From the NCBI RefSeq assembly GCF_022698165.1, contig NZ_JALDAY010000013.1:1-64000 (forward strand): 64,000 bases of DNA, read 5' to 3'. Positions 1 to 7,287 of the stretch are shown here, piece after piece; within the stretch, counting starts at the first letter, position 1, and each line of letters opens with the position of its first letter. Below the pieces are notes generated by a model. It ran no database searches. It was given only the letters and a program-made list of their open reading frames with translations, and had not been told where the DNA came from. Position numbers and translations under genes: made by a program. This DNA is from Streptomyces cylindrosporus. GTDB lineage: Bacteria > Actinomycetota > Actinomycetes > Streptomycetales > Streptomycetaceae.

Positions 1-59
1 ACACCTGAGGCCACCCGGGACGACCGCGACCCGCCTCGCAGAAACCCGACGGCCTCCCT

Positions 60-672
60 GCCACGCCGCCCGGCCACTGTGCGGCCTCCTGGCCTTGCTC
101 TCCGACCGCGGTGTGCCGACGGCCGTGCTCTGCTTCACTCACGGCGAGGCGTCCACCCTGCACGGCACACCGGGCGACCTGCACACCGTACGCGCGGGCG
201 AACTCTTTTGCGCCGCAGGGGAGTTGGGCGTCGACCGCGTGGGACTATCCGGACATCCGGACGGCTCTCTCACCGACAACCCGGTGTCCCGCCTCGCCGC
301 GGAGGTGACCCGTCTCGTCGACGAGCGACGCCCCACCCACCTGCCGGTGTTCGACACGGGGGTGTCACTGGACACGGTGACCATCAACAGGCCACGAATG
401 CCGCGCTGTTCGCCGCCCGCAGAGCTGGTGTCGCGGTACTGGGCTGGACGCTGCCGCGACAGGTGGCGGATCGGCTGAACACCGAGTTCAACACGTCGTT
501 CACCGGCCGGGACCCGGTCCAGTACCGTGTCGTCGGGCCGGTGCCACGGGACCGGCAACGCGCCGCCATCGCCTGTCACGCCAGCCAGTCGGCGAACAAC
601 CCGGTGCTGTGGCGCCGTCTGGAGCTCCTCGGAGACCGGGAGTACGTGGCGGTTCTGGAGAGCCCCGGTGTG
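60..672 (+). pseudogene. PIG-L family deacetylase relic
   Basis: The two reading frames together give a PIG-L (LmbE-like) deacetylase: frame 2 carries the FTHGEAS segment and the LGVDRVGLSGHPDGSL region up to about base 355, then frame 1 continues with GVTGHGDHQQAT, the family's second metal-binding H-x-D-H motif, and an ARRAGVAVLGWTLP stretch. The frame changes inside a run of five G at about 358-362; six G would restore it. The N-terminal HPDDE motif is not readable upstream and the C-terminus fades out after REYVAVLE, so the gene looks decayed beyond the single indel. Family members remove N-acetyl groups from GlcNAc-containing substrates. No substrate can be inferred here. Confidence 0.7.
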
Positions 673-680
673 ACATCGGT

Positions 681-962
681 TCAGCATTCCTCGCGCATCG
701 GCCCGATGGGTGCGGAGGCGGCGTCGGCCAGCTCCGCCTGCACAAGCAGCAGCCGGGCCAGGTCGCGTGCCTCGTCGGTGGTGAGGGCTGCCCACGCGCC
801 GGGCTCGTCGCCCTGGTCCCGGCCCACGTCGAGGGTGACCCGGCTGATGGGCAGATCCGGGAGCGCGAGCCGCAGGCACCGAACGGCGATCCTGCGCCCG
901 CAGCTGGTCACGAGAGAGGTGTCCTCGCTCGCAGGGAGCCGGTCACGTCCTGCTGTCGCCAT
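681..962 (-). CDS. small conserved actinobacterial protein, function unknown
   Basis: A 93-residue protein without membrane segments. Its middle part (VTLDVGRD, then PGAWAALTTDEARDLARLLL) resembles small Streptomyces proteins of the DUF6907 type, in which a short beta stretch is followed by an alpha helix with DARxLA. The start is uncertain: ATG at 962 lies about 10 bases after GGAGGAG, and a GTG at 971 in the same frame sits right behind that motif. A TACCC..GGGTA palindrome at 1022-1035 lies upstream, so it may belong to the metal/sulfide-responsive unit. No function is proposed. Confidence 0.55.
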   Translation of the reverse strand: MATAGRDRLPASEDTSLVTSCGRRIAVRCLRLALPDLPISRVTLDVGRDQGDEPGAWAALTTDEARDLARLLLVQAELADAASAPIGPMREEC

Positions 963-1021
963 CGGTCTCACGCTCCTCCGCCCGATCGGTGTCGTCCCGG
1001 CGGTGCCGTTCGTGTCCCAGA

Positions 1022-1035
1022 TACCCGCCGGGGTA
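1022..1035. promoter_or_regulatory. CsoR/CstR-type operator candidate
   Basis: TACCCGCCGGGGTA is an inverted repeat of the TACCC-N4-GGGTA type, the shape bound by CsoR/CstR-family repressors. It matches three further copies at 5.5 and 7.2-7.3 kb. It lies in the gap upstream of the small gene ending at 681. Confidence 0.55.
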
Positions 1036-1055
1036 TAGGTGACAGCGCTGGGCGA

Positions 1056-1075
1056 GGCCGGGTTGTTCCCCGGCC
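1056..1075 (-). terminator. hairpin after methyltransferase gene
   Basis: A 7-bp GC stem (GGCCGGG / CCCGGCC) with a 6-base loop, placed just beyond the stop of the minus-strand methyltransferase gene. There is no clear T run, as is common in this GC range. Confidence 0.45.
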
Positions 1076-1097
1076 GGCCCAGTCGCCCGGGACAGCG

Positions 1098-1702
1098 TCA
1101 ACTTCGTACGGCGTGGACGAACGCGTCGAGGGCCGTACGACTGTTGCCGTCGGCGTCGGTCACCTGCCGGGTGACGGTCTCGGCCCGCACGATGTCGGCG
1201 TAGGGCCGCCACAGGTCGGCGACCTGCTCGGCGGTGTAAAGGACGCGCGGATCCTGCGGTCCGCCGTGACCGTGCTCGGGATTGGCCGCGTCATGGCCGA
1301 CGAGCAGCAGGGTTCCGCCCTGGCGTACGGCGGTGGCGGCCCGGGTCATTACCTGGGTCATCTGCGGCCACGGCAGGTGCAGATACGCGATCAGCGCCAG
1401 CCCGTACGTGGCCTCCGCGGGTGCCCGGCGGTGAGATCGGCGCGGACGGTCCGCAGTCGCACGCCCCGGTCGGCGGCCAGCCGCTCGGCCTTCTCCAGGG
1501 CTACGGCGGAGAAGTCGACGGCGTCCACCTCCCAGCCCCGCTCCGCGAGCCAGACCGAGTTGCGGCCCTCGCCGGCGGCGAGGTCCACCGCCCGTCCGGA
1601 CGCCTTGAGTCCGGCCAGATCCTCGGCGACGAAGCGGTTGGGCTCGGCCTTCCACACGAGTTCGCTGCCGCGGTAGCGCTCGTCCCAGGTCGCCGCGTCC
1701 AT
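1098..1702 (-). pseudogene. class I SAM-dependent methyltransferase, frameshifted
   Basis: The N-terminal half (start at 1702, MDAATWDERYRG) contains the SAM-binding motif VDLAAGEGRNSVWLAERGW and the acidic VDAVDFS strand. The C-terminal half (TYGLALIAYLHLPW through DAFVHAVRS) continues in another frame. The switch occurs near 1431 at a GGG where GGGG would restore one frame of 201 residues. This is either an under-called homopolymer or a real one-base deletion. The family is the thiopurine/tellurite-type small-molecule methyltransferase group. The gene follows the small protein at 1713-2075 by about 10 bases, so the two are probably co-transcribed. Confidence 0.8.
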
Positions 1703-1712
1703 GTCTTCCGCC

Positions 1713-2075
1713 TCATTTCTCCGCGTGCGCGGGATCGTCGTCCGTGTCGATGTCCTCGTCCGGGTCCATCGTGTCGTCCCCGGCGAGCAGATAGGGGTAG
1801 GGGCAGCTGCTGGACAGGTGCCCCGAGGCACGTTTGAAGGCCAGGACGGGAACGTAGTGCCGCACGCGCGCGTCGGCGATGAACGCGAACGCCTCCGCCG
1901 CGGCCGTCGCCAGTGTCTCGGACGGGAGGTCCGGGAATCGGTGGACGAGCCTCTCCTGGACGTCCTGGCGGGCACGTTGCTCGGCCGCCGGTGTCGGTGG
2001 GCCGGCCGGCCGGGTGTCGGGGCAGTGGCTGCCGGGCTGCACGGCCCAGTCGGTGATGATGGCGCGGGAGATCAC
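1713..2075 (-). CDS. three-helix-bundle dimerization domain protein
   Basis: A 120-residue protein. Residues about 38-85 (RQDVQERLVHRFPDLPSE, then a long helix and DARVRHYVPVLAFKRA) match small actinobacterial proteins annotated with a three-helix bundle dimerization domain. These often sit next to metal-responsive genes. The C-terminal tail is very acidic (DDTMDPDEDIDTDDD). There is no signal peptide or enzyme motif. It lies just downstream of the CsoR-like gene and upstream of the methyltransferase on the same strand. Its biochemical role is unknown. Confidence 0.65.
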   Translation of the reverse strand: MISRAIITDWAVQPGSHCPDTRPAGPPTPAAEQRARQDVQERLVHRFPDLPSETLATAAAEAFAFIADARVRHYVPVLAFKRASGHLSSSCPYPYLLAGDDTMDPDEDIDTDDDPAHAEK

Positions 2076-2109
2076 CTTGCACCCCCTGAGATGGGATTCG
2101 GGGTCCTGG

Positions 2110-2404
2110 TCAGGCGAGCGTCAGGAACAGCTTCTCCAGTTCGGCCTCGCTCAGCGGTGGGACGTGCCCCCGCTGCCGTTCGATCAGGCACTGGCGGATG
2201 CCGCCCGCCACTATCTTGAAGCCGGCCCGGTCCAGAGCGTGGGAGACCGCGGCCAGCTGGGTGACGACGTCCTGCGGTCGCGTCCCGCCTCGATCATGGC
2301 GATGACCACGGCCAGTTGTCCTTGGCCCGCCGCAACCGGTTGCGTACCTCGGGCCACGAGTCCGCTTCCTTGTCATCGGTGCTCACGACTTCGGTGGTTT
2401 TCAC
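2110..2404 (-). pseudogene. CsoR/CstR-family repressor, two frameshifts
   Basis: The start is GTG at 2404 behind GAGGAGG. Pieced together across three frames, the protein reads VRNRLRRA, GQLAVVIAMIEAGRD, then QDVVTQLAAVSHALDRAGFK and a C-terminal LSEAELEKLFLTLA, the layout of 90-100-residue CsoR/RcnR/CstR-type four-helix repressors. Two one-base losses break it: about 2319 (GG for GGG) and about 2282 (CC for CCC). Restoring both makes a 98-residue frame. The second conserved Cys (RQCLIE) is present, but the position of the first is Pro in the restored frame. It heads the downstream side of the sulfide cluster and is the natural candidate to bind the TACCC..GGGTA sites. Confidence 0.75.
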
Positions 2405-2456
2405 CGGGCACCTCCTCGGGGCCGGGCCGGGTTTCTCCGGAGCGTGTACCGCGTCC

Positions 2457-3428
2457 CTATGCGTCCTGTGGCGACGCGGTGGTGCCGTTGCCGCGTACGG
2501 TCTCGGAACGGTCGGCGAGCAAGACGGCTGGTCTGCTTGCGTCATCTGACTCGGCCGGGACGTCGCTCGTCTGCTCGGGTGTTCGCCCGGCGCGCCTGAG
2601 CATGTACCAGCTGAAGACGATCCCCGCCGCCGCAGCCAGGGAGGCCCAGGTCCAGGGGCCGGTCAGCAGTGTATGGCGCAGTTCGTCCTCGGCCTGCTGG
2701 CTGAGGACGAAGACGCCCATGACGGCGACGAACCAGCCGAAGGACTTGCGCAGCGCGTCCTGCGGAATGCGCCCGGCGAGGCGACCGCCGATCAGGCTGC
2801 CGACGACGGCGGTCGCCGTGACGAGCGTGGCGAACCCCCAGTCGATGTGCACGCTTGCGAGGTACCCGGCCAGGCCCGCGAAGGACTTCATGGCGATGAC
2901 CAGGAGTGAGGTACCAACGGCGACGGTCATCGGCAGTCCGCCCAGCAGCGCGAGCGCGGGGACGACGAGGAAGCCTCCGCCCGCGCCGACCAGTCCGGTC
3001 ACCAGGCCCACCACGATCCCGTCCAACAGGACGTGGAGGACGGGGAGTTCGTGGTGGACCTTCTTCGGCTGCCGCTTGCGGCCCCGGATCATGGCGACGG
3101 CGGTGGCGATCATCATGAGGGCGAACGCGATGAGCAGGACGCCGCCGGGGACGAACTCGGCCAGCCGTCCGCCGGCGTAGGCGCCGGTCATGCCGGCCAG
3201 ACCGAACAGCAGCCCGGTACGCCAGCGCAGGCGTCCGGCACGGGCGTGGGAGACGACGCCGGCGGCGCTGGTGACGCCGACGACGAACAGGGAGGTGGCG
3301 ATGGCCTGCTTGGTATCCATGCCCGCCAGGTAGACCAGGATGGGCACGGTCAGGATGGAGCCGCCGCCACCCAGGACGCCGAGGCTGACGCCGATGAGCA
3401 GCGACGCGGCGATGATGACGGCGATCAC
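2457..3428 (-). CDS. TSUP family membrane transporter (TauE/SafE-like)
   Basis: A 323-residue integral membrane protein with two homologous halves, each starting with the glycine-rich signature of the sulfite exporter TauE/SafE family (LGVLGGGGSILTVPIL near residue 15 and GLVGAGGGFLVVPAL near 130). About eight hydrophobic segments can be seen. Such proteins export sulfite, sulfonates or related sulfur anions. The start is GTG at 3428, overlapping the TGA of the upstream rhodanese gene, which implies translational coupling. Context with rhodaneses and a persulfide-dioxygenase-like enzyme suggests removal of sulfite or thiosulfate made by them. The C-terminal 45 residues are polar and probably cytoplasmic. 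Confidence 0.88.
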   Translation of the reverse strand: MIAVIIAASLLIGVSLGVLGGGGSILTVPILVYLAGMDTKQAIATSLFVVGVTSAAGVVSHARAGRLRWRTGLLFGLAGMTGAYAGGRLAEFVPGGVLLIAFALMMIATAVAMIRGRKRQPKKVHHELPVLHVLLDGIVVGLVTGLVGAGGGFLVVPALALLGGLPMTVAVGTSLLVIAMKSFAGLAGYLASVHIDWGFATLVTATAVVGSLIGGRLAGRIPQDALRKSFGWFVAVMGVFVLSQQAEDELRHTLLTGPWTWASLAAAAGIVFSWYMLRRAGRTPEQTSDVPAESDDASRPAVLLADRSETVRGNGTTASPQDA

Positions 3429-4006
3429 GACGCACCCCGTAGAGCGGCGACGACGGTGTCGAGGTCGGTGCGCGGGCCGCGGTTGTAGGGCAGCCTCGAC
3501 AGGAGCATGCCCATGGCGCAGGTGTTGGTGAGCGCGGCGACGGTCAGCCCCGCGCCGACGGCTGTACCGATCAGGTGCAGTCCGGGCACGAACAGGCCCA
3601 CGACACCGGTCACCAGGACGAGAGCTCCGGCGACGAGCCGTACCTGGCGCTCCAGGTCCCAGCGTTCGGGCCCTCGGGTGAGCGGGCCGTCGGCGTTCTC
3701 CCACGCCATGACACCGCCGTCGAGGACGCGCAGGTTGGGCAGTCCGGCCTCGGCGAGGGCCTGTTCGGCCTGCGCGGCGCGGGCACCGGAGCGGCAGATG
3801 AGTATGACGTTCTCATCCAGGTGGTGGCGCAGCTCGGCGCGGTGCTCGCGCAGGGTGTCGAGAGGGACGTTGTAGGAGCCGGGGATATGGGCGGTGCGGA
3901 ACTCGCCGGGCGTGCGCACGTCCAGCAGGCGCGGGCCCGCTCCGTCCCGGGTGAGGTCGCGCAGGGCGACGGGATCGAGGCGTGGCTTGCCGGCTCGGGT
4001 GGTCAT
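3425..4006 (-). CDS. rhodanese fused to DUF2892-type membrane domain
   Basis: A 193-residue protein. Residues about 15-110 form a rhodanese domain with the active-site loop ICRSGARA, so the catalytic Cys is present. Residues about 125-170 hold two hydrophobic segments (LVAGALVLVTGVVGLFVPG and a second one ending in NTCAMGMLLSRLPYN), the DUF2892 membrane module often fused to rhodanese in sulfide-oxidation operons. It should carry sulfane sulfur at the inner face of the membrane. It is coupled to the TSUP gene by a GTGA overlap. Confidence 0.9.
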   Translation of the reverse strand: MTTRAGKPRLDPVALRDLTRDGAGPRLLDVRTPGEFRTAHIPGSYNVPLDTLREHRAELRHHLDENVILICRSGARAAQAEQALAEAGLPNLRVLDGGVMAWENADGPLTRGPERWDLERQVRLVAGALVLVTGVVGLFVPGLHLIGTAVGAGLTVAALTNTCAMGMLLSRLPYNRGPRTDLDTVVAALRGAS

Positions 4007-4049
4007 GGGATTCCTTCTGTTCCTTGGAGTGGTTGGGCGGTTGGGTGGT

Positions 4050-4080
4050 GGGCGGCCGCCGGTGTTTCCGGTCGCCGCCC
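4050..4080 (-). terminator. hairpin between the metallo-hydrolase and rhodanese genes
   Basis: A 7-bp outer stem (GGGCGGC / GCCGCCC) and a 4-bp inner CCGG stem with a T-rich loop, beyond the stop of the gene at 4094. It may attenuate read-through into the rhodanese-TSUP genes. Confidence 0.4.
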
Positions 4081-4093
4081 GGAGTGGGACGGA

Positions 4094-5479
4094 TCAGACG
4101 TCCGCGGATGCGGGCAGGGCGAGCCAGGAGCCGTAGCCGCCGAGCAGGTCGGAGACGTCGGTGCGGCCCTGGTGACGCAGCAGACTGGCGGCGATGGAGG
4201 AGCGGTGGCCGCCGGCGCAGTGCACGACCAGGGGCCGGTCGACGGGGATCTCGGCGGTGCGGCGGGCGAGTTCGGCCAGCGGGATGTGCAACGAGCCCTC
4301 GATCAGGCCCTCTTCGCGCTCGGCGGTGTTGCGCACGTCCAGCACCAGCGGCGGTTCGTCTCCGTCGAGCAGCCGGCGCAGTTCGTCGGCGGTCAGCCGA
4401 CTGGCCTGCTCCATCTCCTCGGCCAGCGCGGGGAAGGCGCCCTCGGGCTCCCGCAGATACCCGCCGACCTTGTCGAAGCCGATCCGGGCGAGCCGGGTGA
4501 CGACCTCCTCCTCGCGGTCCTGCGGCGCGATGACCACGACGTCCTGCTCGGGGGCGACGACCATGCCCGCCTGCTCGGCGAAACGGCCGTCCGCGGGCAC
4601 GTTGACCGAGCCGCGCAAGTACCCGGGCGCGAAGTCCTGCGGGGAACGGGCGTCGACCACGACCGCTCCGGCCGCGCGCCGCCGCATGAACTCCTCGACG
4701 GACAGCGGCCGGGGCGCGGCGGCCGCGTCGAACAGGCCGTGTTCCTTGCGGTTGAGGATGGCGTCGTAGACGAAGTAGGCGGGCGCGGAGGGCTGACCCT
4801 CGGTCACCAGCTCGACGAACCTCTCCTCACTCATCGGGCGGCAGGCGTAGTTGGTGGCGCGCTGGGCGCCGATGGTGGACTGACGCTGGGTGGAGAGGTT
4901 CTTGCCGCAGGCGGACCCGGCGCCGTGCGCGGGGAAGACCCGCACCGCGTCCGGCAGGGCCATCAGCTTGTGCTGGATGGTGTCGTAGAGCATGTGGCCG
5001 AGTTCGTCGGCGGTGACGCCGATCGAGGCCAGCAGGTCGGGGCGACCGACGTCGCCGATGAACAGCGCGTCGCCGGTGAGGACGCCGTAGGGCACGGTGT
5101 CCTTGGAGTGCTCGTACACCAGGACGCTGATCGACTCCGGGGTGTGGCCCGGGGTTTCGAGGATCTGGAGGGTGACGTCGCCGAGAGTGATGCGCTCGCC
5201 GTCGACGAGCTTGTGGATGGGGTATTCGGCCTCGGCGCGCTGTCCGTAGCCGATCCAGGCGCCGGTGCGGTCGGCGAGTTCCAGGTGGCCGGCGAGGAAG
5301 TCGGCGTGGAAGTGGGTGTTGATGACCGCCTCGACGGTGAAGCCGTGTTCGGCGGCGTCGGTGAGGTATTCGGAGACGTCGCGGCGCGGGTCGACAACGA
5401 CGGCCTTGCCGGTGGTCTCGTCGGCGATCATGTACGACGCCTGGGAGAGGCAGTCGAGGTAGTACTGGGCGAAGAACAC
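4094..5479 (-). CDS. persulfide dioxygenase-like metallo-hydrolase with two rhodanese domains
   Basis: A 461-residue protein. The N-terminal 240 residues are a metallo-beta-lactamase-fold domain of the ETHE1/glyoxalase II group: THFHADFLAGH metal motif near 56-66, TPGHTPES near 111 and FPAHGAGS near 185. Two rhodanese domains follow. The first (about 265-350) lacks the active-site Cys (VVIAPQDREEE), and the second has it (VVHCAGGHRSS). Such three-domain proteins oxidise glutathione or low-molecular-weight persulfide to sulfite and shuttle sulfane sulfur. The start is GTG at 5479, nine bases after GGAGGT. A TACCCC..GGGTA site at 5511-5528 lies directly upstream. Confidence 0.88.
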   Translation of the reverse strand: MFFAQYYLDCLSQASYMIADETTGKAVVVDPRRDVSEYLTDAAEHGFTVEAVINTHFHADFLAGHLELADRTGAWIGYGQRAEAEYPIHKLVDGERITLGDVTLQILETPGHTPESISVLVYEHSKDTVPYGVLTGDALFIGDVGRPDLLASIGVTADELGHMLYDTIQHKLMALPDAVRVFPAHGAGSACGKNLSTQRQSTIGAQRATNYACRPMSEERFVELVTEGQPSAPAYFVYDAILNRKEHGLFDAAAAPRPLSVEEFMRRRAAGAVVVDARSPQDFAPGYLRGSVNVPADGRFAEQAGMVVAPEQDVVVIAPQDREEEVVTRLARIGFDKVGGYLREPEGAFPALAEEMEQASRLTADELRRLLDGDEPPLVLDVRNTAEREEGLIEGSLHIPLAELARRTAEIPVDRPLVVHCAGGHRSSIAASLLRHQGRTDVSDLLGGYGSWLALPASADV

Positions 5480-5510
5480 GGTCGGGTGACCTCCATGTCG
5501 AAGAGGATTG

Positions 5511-5528
5511 ATTACCCCGGGGGGGTAT
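5511..5528. promoter_or_regulatory. CsoR/CstR-type operator upstream of the metallo-hydrolase
   Basis: ATTACCCCGGGGGGGTAT is a near-symmetric C-run/G-run palindrome with an extra G compared with the copies at 7238 and 7293. It lies about 35 bases upstream of the GTG start, where it would block a promoter. Confidence 0.65.
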
Positions 5529-5577
5529 GTAGAAGGGTCTGGTCCGCCCGTGTTCGAGCGGCAGGGGGCGGGGGAGT

Positions 5578-5612
5578 GGTCGGCCCGGGTCGGGGGAATG
5601 CCCGGGCCGACC
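5578..5612 (-). terminator. terminator of the sulfide:quinone-reductase-like gene
   Basis: A perfect 12-bp stem (GGTCGGCCCGGG and its complement) with an 11-base loop, starting two bases beyond the stop of the minus-strand flavoprotein gene. It separates this gene from the operator and gene downstream. Confidence 0.65.
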
Positions 5613-5614
5613 GG

Positions 5615-6844
5615 TCAGAGGCGGCCGGTGAGCATGCCGTGCCAGTACACCGGCGGCAGGCCGTACCGCTTGAACAGCCACATCGTGCGCCGCTCCTTGA
5701 ACGGGTCGAGCAGCGGGAAGGAGGGCGTGGGGTTGAGGTCGTAGTCGAACTCGGCGAGCAGCATCCGGTCGCGGGCCGTGACCAGCGGGCAGGACGTGTA
5801 GCCGTCGTACCGGTGCGAGGGACTGCGGCCGTTCATGACGTCGAGCAGGTTGGCGGCCACGACCGGGGCCTGCTTGCGTACGGCGGCGCCGGTCTTGGAG
5901 GTGGGCAGGTTCGCCACGTCGCCGAGGGCGAAGACGTTGTCGTAGGAGGGGTGTTGGAGGGTGTGCTTGTCGGCGGCGACGAAGCCCTGCGGGCTGGCCG
6001 GGTCGGCGAGCGGGCTCGCTTTCACCCAGTCGGGGGCGCTCTGTGGCGGGACGGCGTGCAGGAGGTCGTAGCCGATGGTCTCCTTGGTGCCGTTCGCGTG
6101 GTCGGCGACCGTGAGTTCGCGGGCGTCGCCGTCGACGGCGGTCATCTCGGAGCGCAGCCGCACCTCGATGCCGTAGCGGGCGGCCACCTCCTCCAACACC
6201 TGGGACCAGGCGGGCACCTTGAACATCGCCGGGTCGGGGATCACCAGGACGATGCGGATGTCGTCGAGGACCTTCCGCCTGCGCCAGTGGTCGGCGGCCA
6301 GGTAGGCGATCTTCTGGGGGGCGCCGCCACACTTCAGCGGGGTCGCCGGGTGGGTGAAGACGGCCGTGCCCGAGCGTAGCTGCCGAATGAGTTCCCAGGT
6401 GCGCGGGGCGTACTCGGGTCCGTAGTTGCTGCTCACCCGGTCGTGGCCGACGGCCTCGGCCAGGCCCGGCACGCCGTCCCAGTCGAGCTGGAGTCCCGGT
6501 GCCATCACCAGGTGCTCGTAGGCGAGTTCGGCGCCGCCGGAGAGTGTCACCGTGCGGGTGCCGGGGTCGACGGCCAGCGCGCGCCGTTGGATCCAGCGCA
6601 CGCCGTCGGGTATCACGGACCCCTCGGGGCGGCGGGTGGTGTGCAGAGGGGCCTGGCCGCCACCGACCAGGGTCCACAGCGGCTGGTACCAGTGGGTGTC
6701 CGACGGCTCGACCAGGGTGATGTCGGTGACGCCGGCGCGACGCAGCCGGGCGGCGACGCTGATGCCGGCGCTGCCGCCGCCGATGACGGCGACGCGATGA
6801 CGACCGGGGATCGGGGTGTCGGTGGGGGAGGGGGTTGCGGCCAA
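5615..6844 (-). CDS. FAD-dependent sulfide:quinone reductase-like protein
   Basis: The N-terminal FAD-binding motif VIGGGSAGISVAARL is followed by HWYQPLWTLVGGG, typical of type II NADH dehydrogenase/SQR-like flavoproteins. A central KCGGAPQKIAYLA holds a Cys where SQRs have a redox Cys, and NVFALGDVANLPTSKTGAAVRKQ is the second FAD motif. I place the start at TTG 6844 because GGAAAGGAG lies seven bases before it and the FAD fold begins soon after; an ATG at 6916 would overlap the upstream rhodanese gene and add an unlikely N-terminus. Length is then about 409 residues. It should feed electrons from sulfide into the quinone pool and give persulfide to the rhodaneses. Confidence 0.85.
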   Translation of the reverse strand: MAATPSPTDTPIPGRHRVAVIGGGSAGISVAARLRRAGVTDITLVEPSDTHWYQPLWTLVGGGQAPLHTTRRPEGSVIPDGVRWIQRRALAVDPGTRTVTLSGGAELAYEHLVMAPGLQLDWDGVPGLAEAVGHDRVSSNYGPEYAPRTWELIRQLRSGTAVFTHPATPLKCGGAPQKIAYLAADHWRRRKVLDDIRIVLVIPDPAMFKVPAWSQVLEEVAARYGIEVRLRSEMTAVDGDARELTVADHANGTKETIGYDLLHAVPPQSAPDWVKASPLADPASPQGFVAADKHTLQHPSYDNVFALGDVANLPTSKTGAAVRKQAPVVAANLLDVMNGRSPSHRYDGYTSCPLVTARDRMLLAEFDYDLNPTPSFPLLDPFKERRTMWLFKRYGLPPVYWHGMLTGRL

Positions 6845-6893
6845 GGCGGGGCTCCTTTCCGGCCGGCCGGTGATGCGGGCGTCGGGTCGGGGG

Positions 6894-7220
6894 TCAGGCG
6901 GCGTGCTCGTGCGCACCGGCCGCCACGGGGCGCCCGGCTCGGGCCCAGGCTCCGGTGCCGCCGGTCACCGAGTAGGCGTCGATGCCGCGGGAGTTCATCC
7001 AGTCGGCGACCGTCCTGCTGCGGTTGCCGCCGGCGCAGATCACGAACACCGGGCGGTCGGCGGGCAGTTCACCGCACCGGGCGGGCACGGTGCGCAGAGC
7101 CATCAGGCGGGCGCCGGGCACGTGCCCGGCCGTGTACTCGTACGACTCTCGTGCGTCGACCACGAGCGCGCCGTCGGCCCAGGCCGCCGCGAACGCCTCC
7201 TGTGTTACCTCACGGGCCAC
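6894..7220 (-). CDS. single-domain rhodanese
   Basis: A 108-residue cytoplasmic rhodanese with the loop VICAGGNRSRT carrying the catalytic Cys, and the family's usual VVDARESYEYTAGHVPGA N-terminal part. The start is GTG at 7220 with GAGGAGG seven bases upstream. It is first in a two-gene unit with the flavoprotein and has two operator-like palindromes upstream (7238-7251 and 7289-7310). Confidence 0.9.
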   Translation of the reverse strand: MAREVTQEAFAAAWADGALVVDARESYEYTAGHVPGARLMALRTVPARCGELPADRPVFVICAGGNRSRTVADWMNSRGIDAYSVTGGTGAWARAGRPVAAGAHEHAA

Positions 7221-7237
7221 TTGATTGCCTCCTCAAT

Positions 7238-7251
7238 TACCCCCGGGGGTA
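7238..7251. promoter_or_regulatory. CsoR/CstR-type operator, promoter-proximal
   Basis: TACCCCCGGGGGTA is a perfect 14-bp palindrome, 17 bases upstream of the rhodanese start and overlapping the region before its ribosome-binding site. Confidence 0.7.
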
Positions 7252-7287
7252 TCTTGCCGTCGAGAGTACGGCGGCCCGGAGGAGGCG

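Noticed and set aside
3575..6379. A 934-residue plus-strand open frame
   Set aside because: Opposite to three good minus-strand genes with clear motifs; its own translation is low-complexity and matches nothing.
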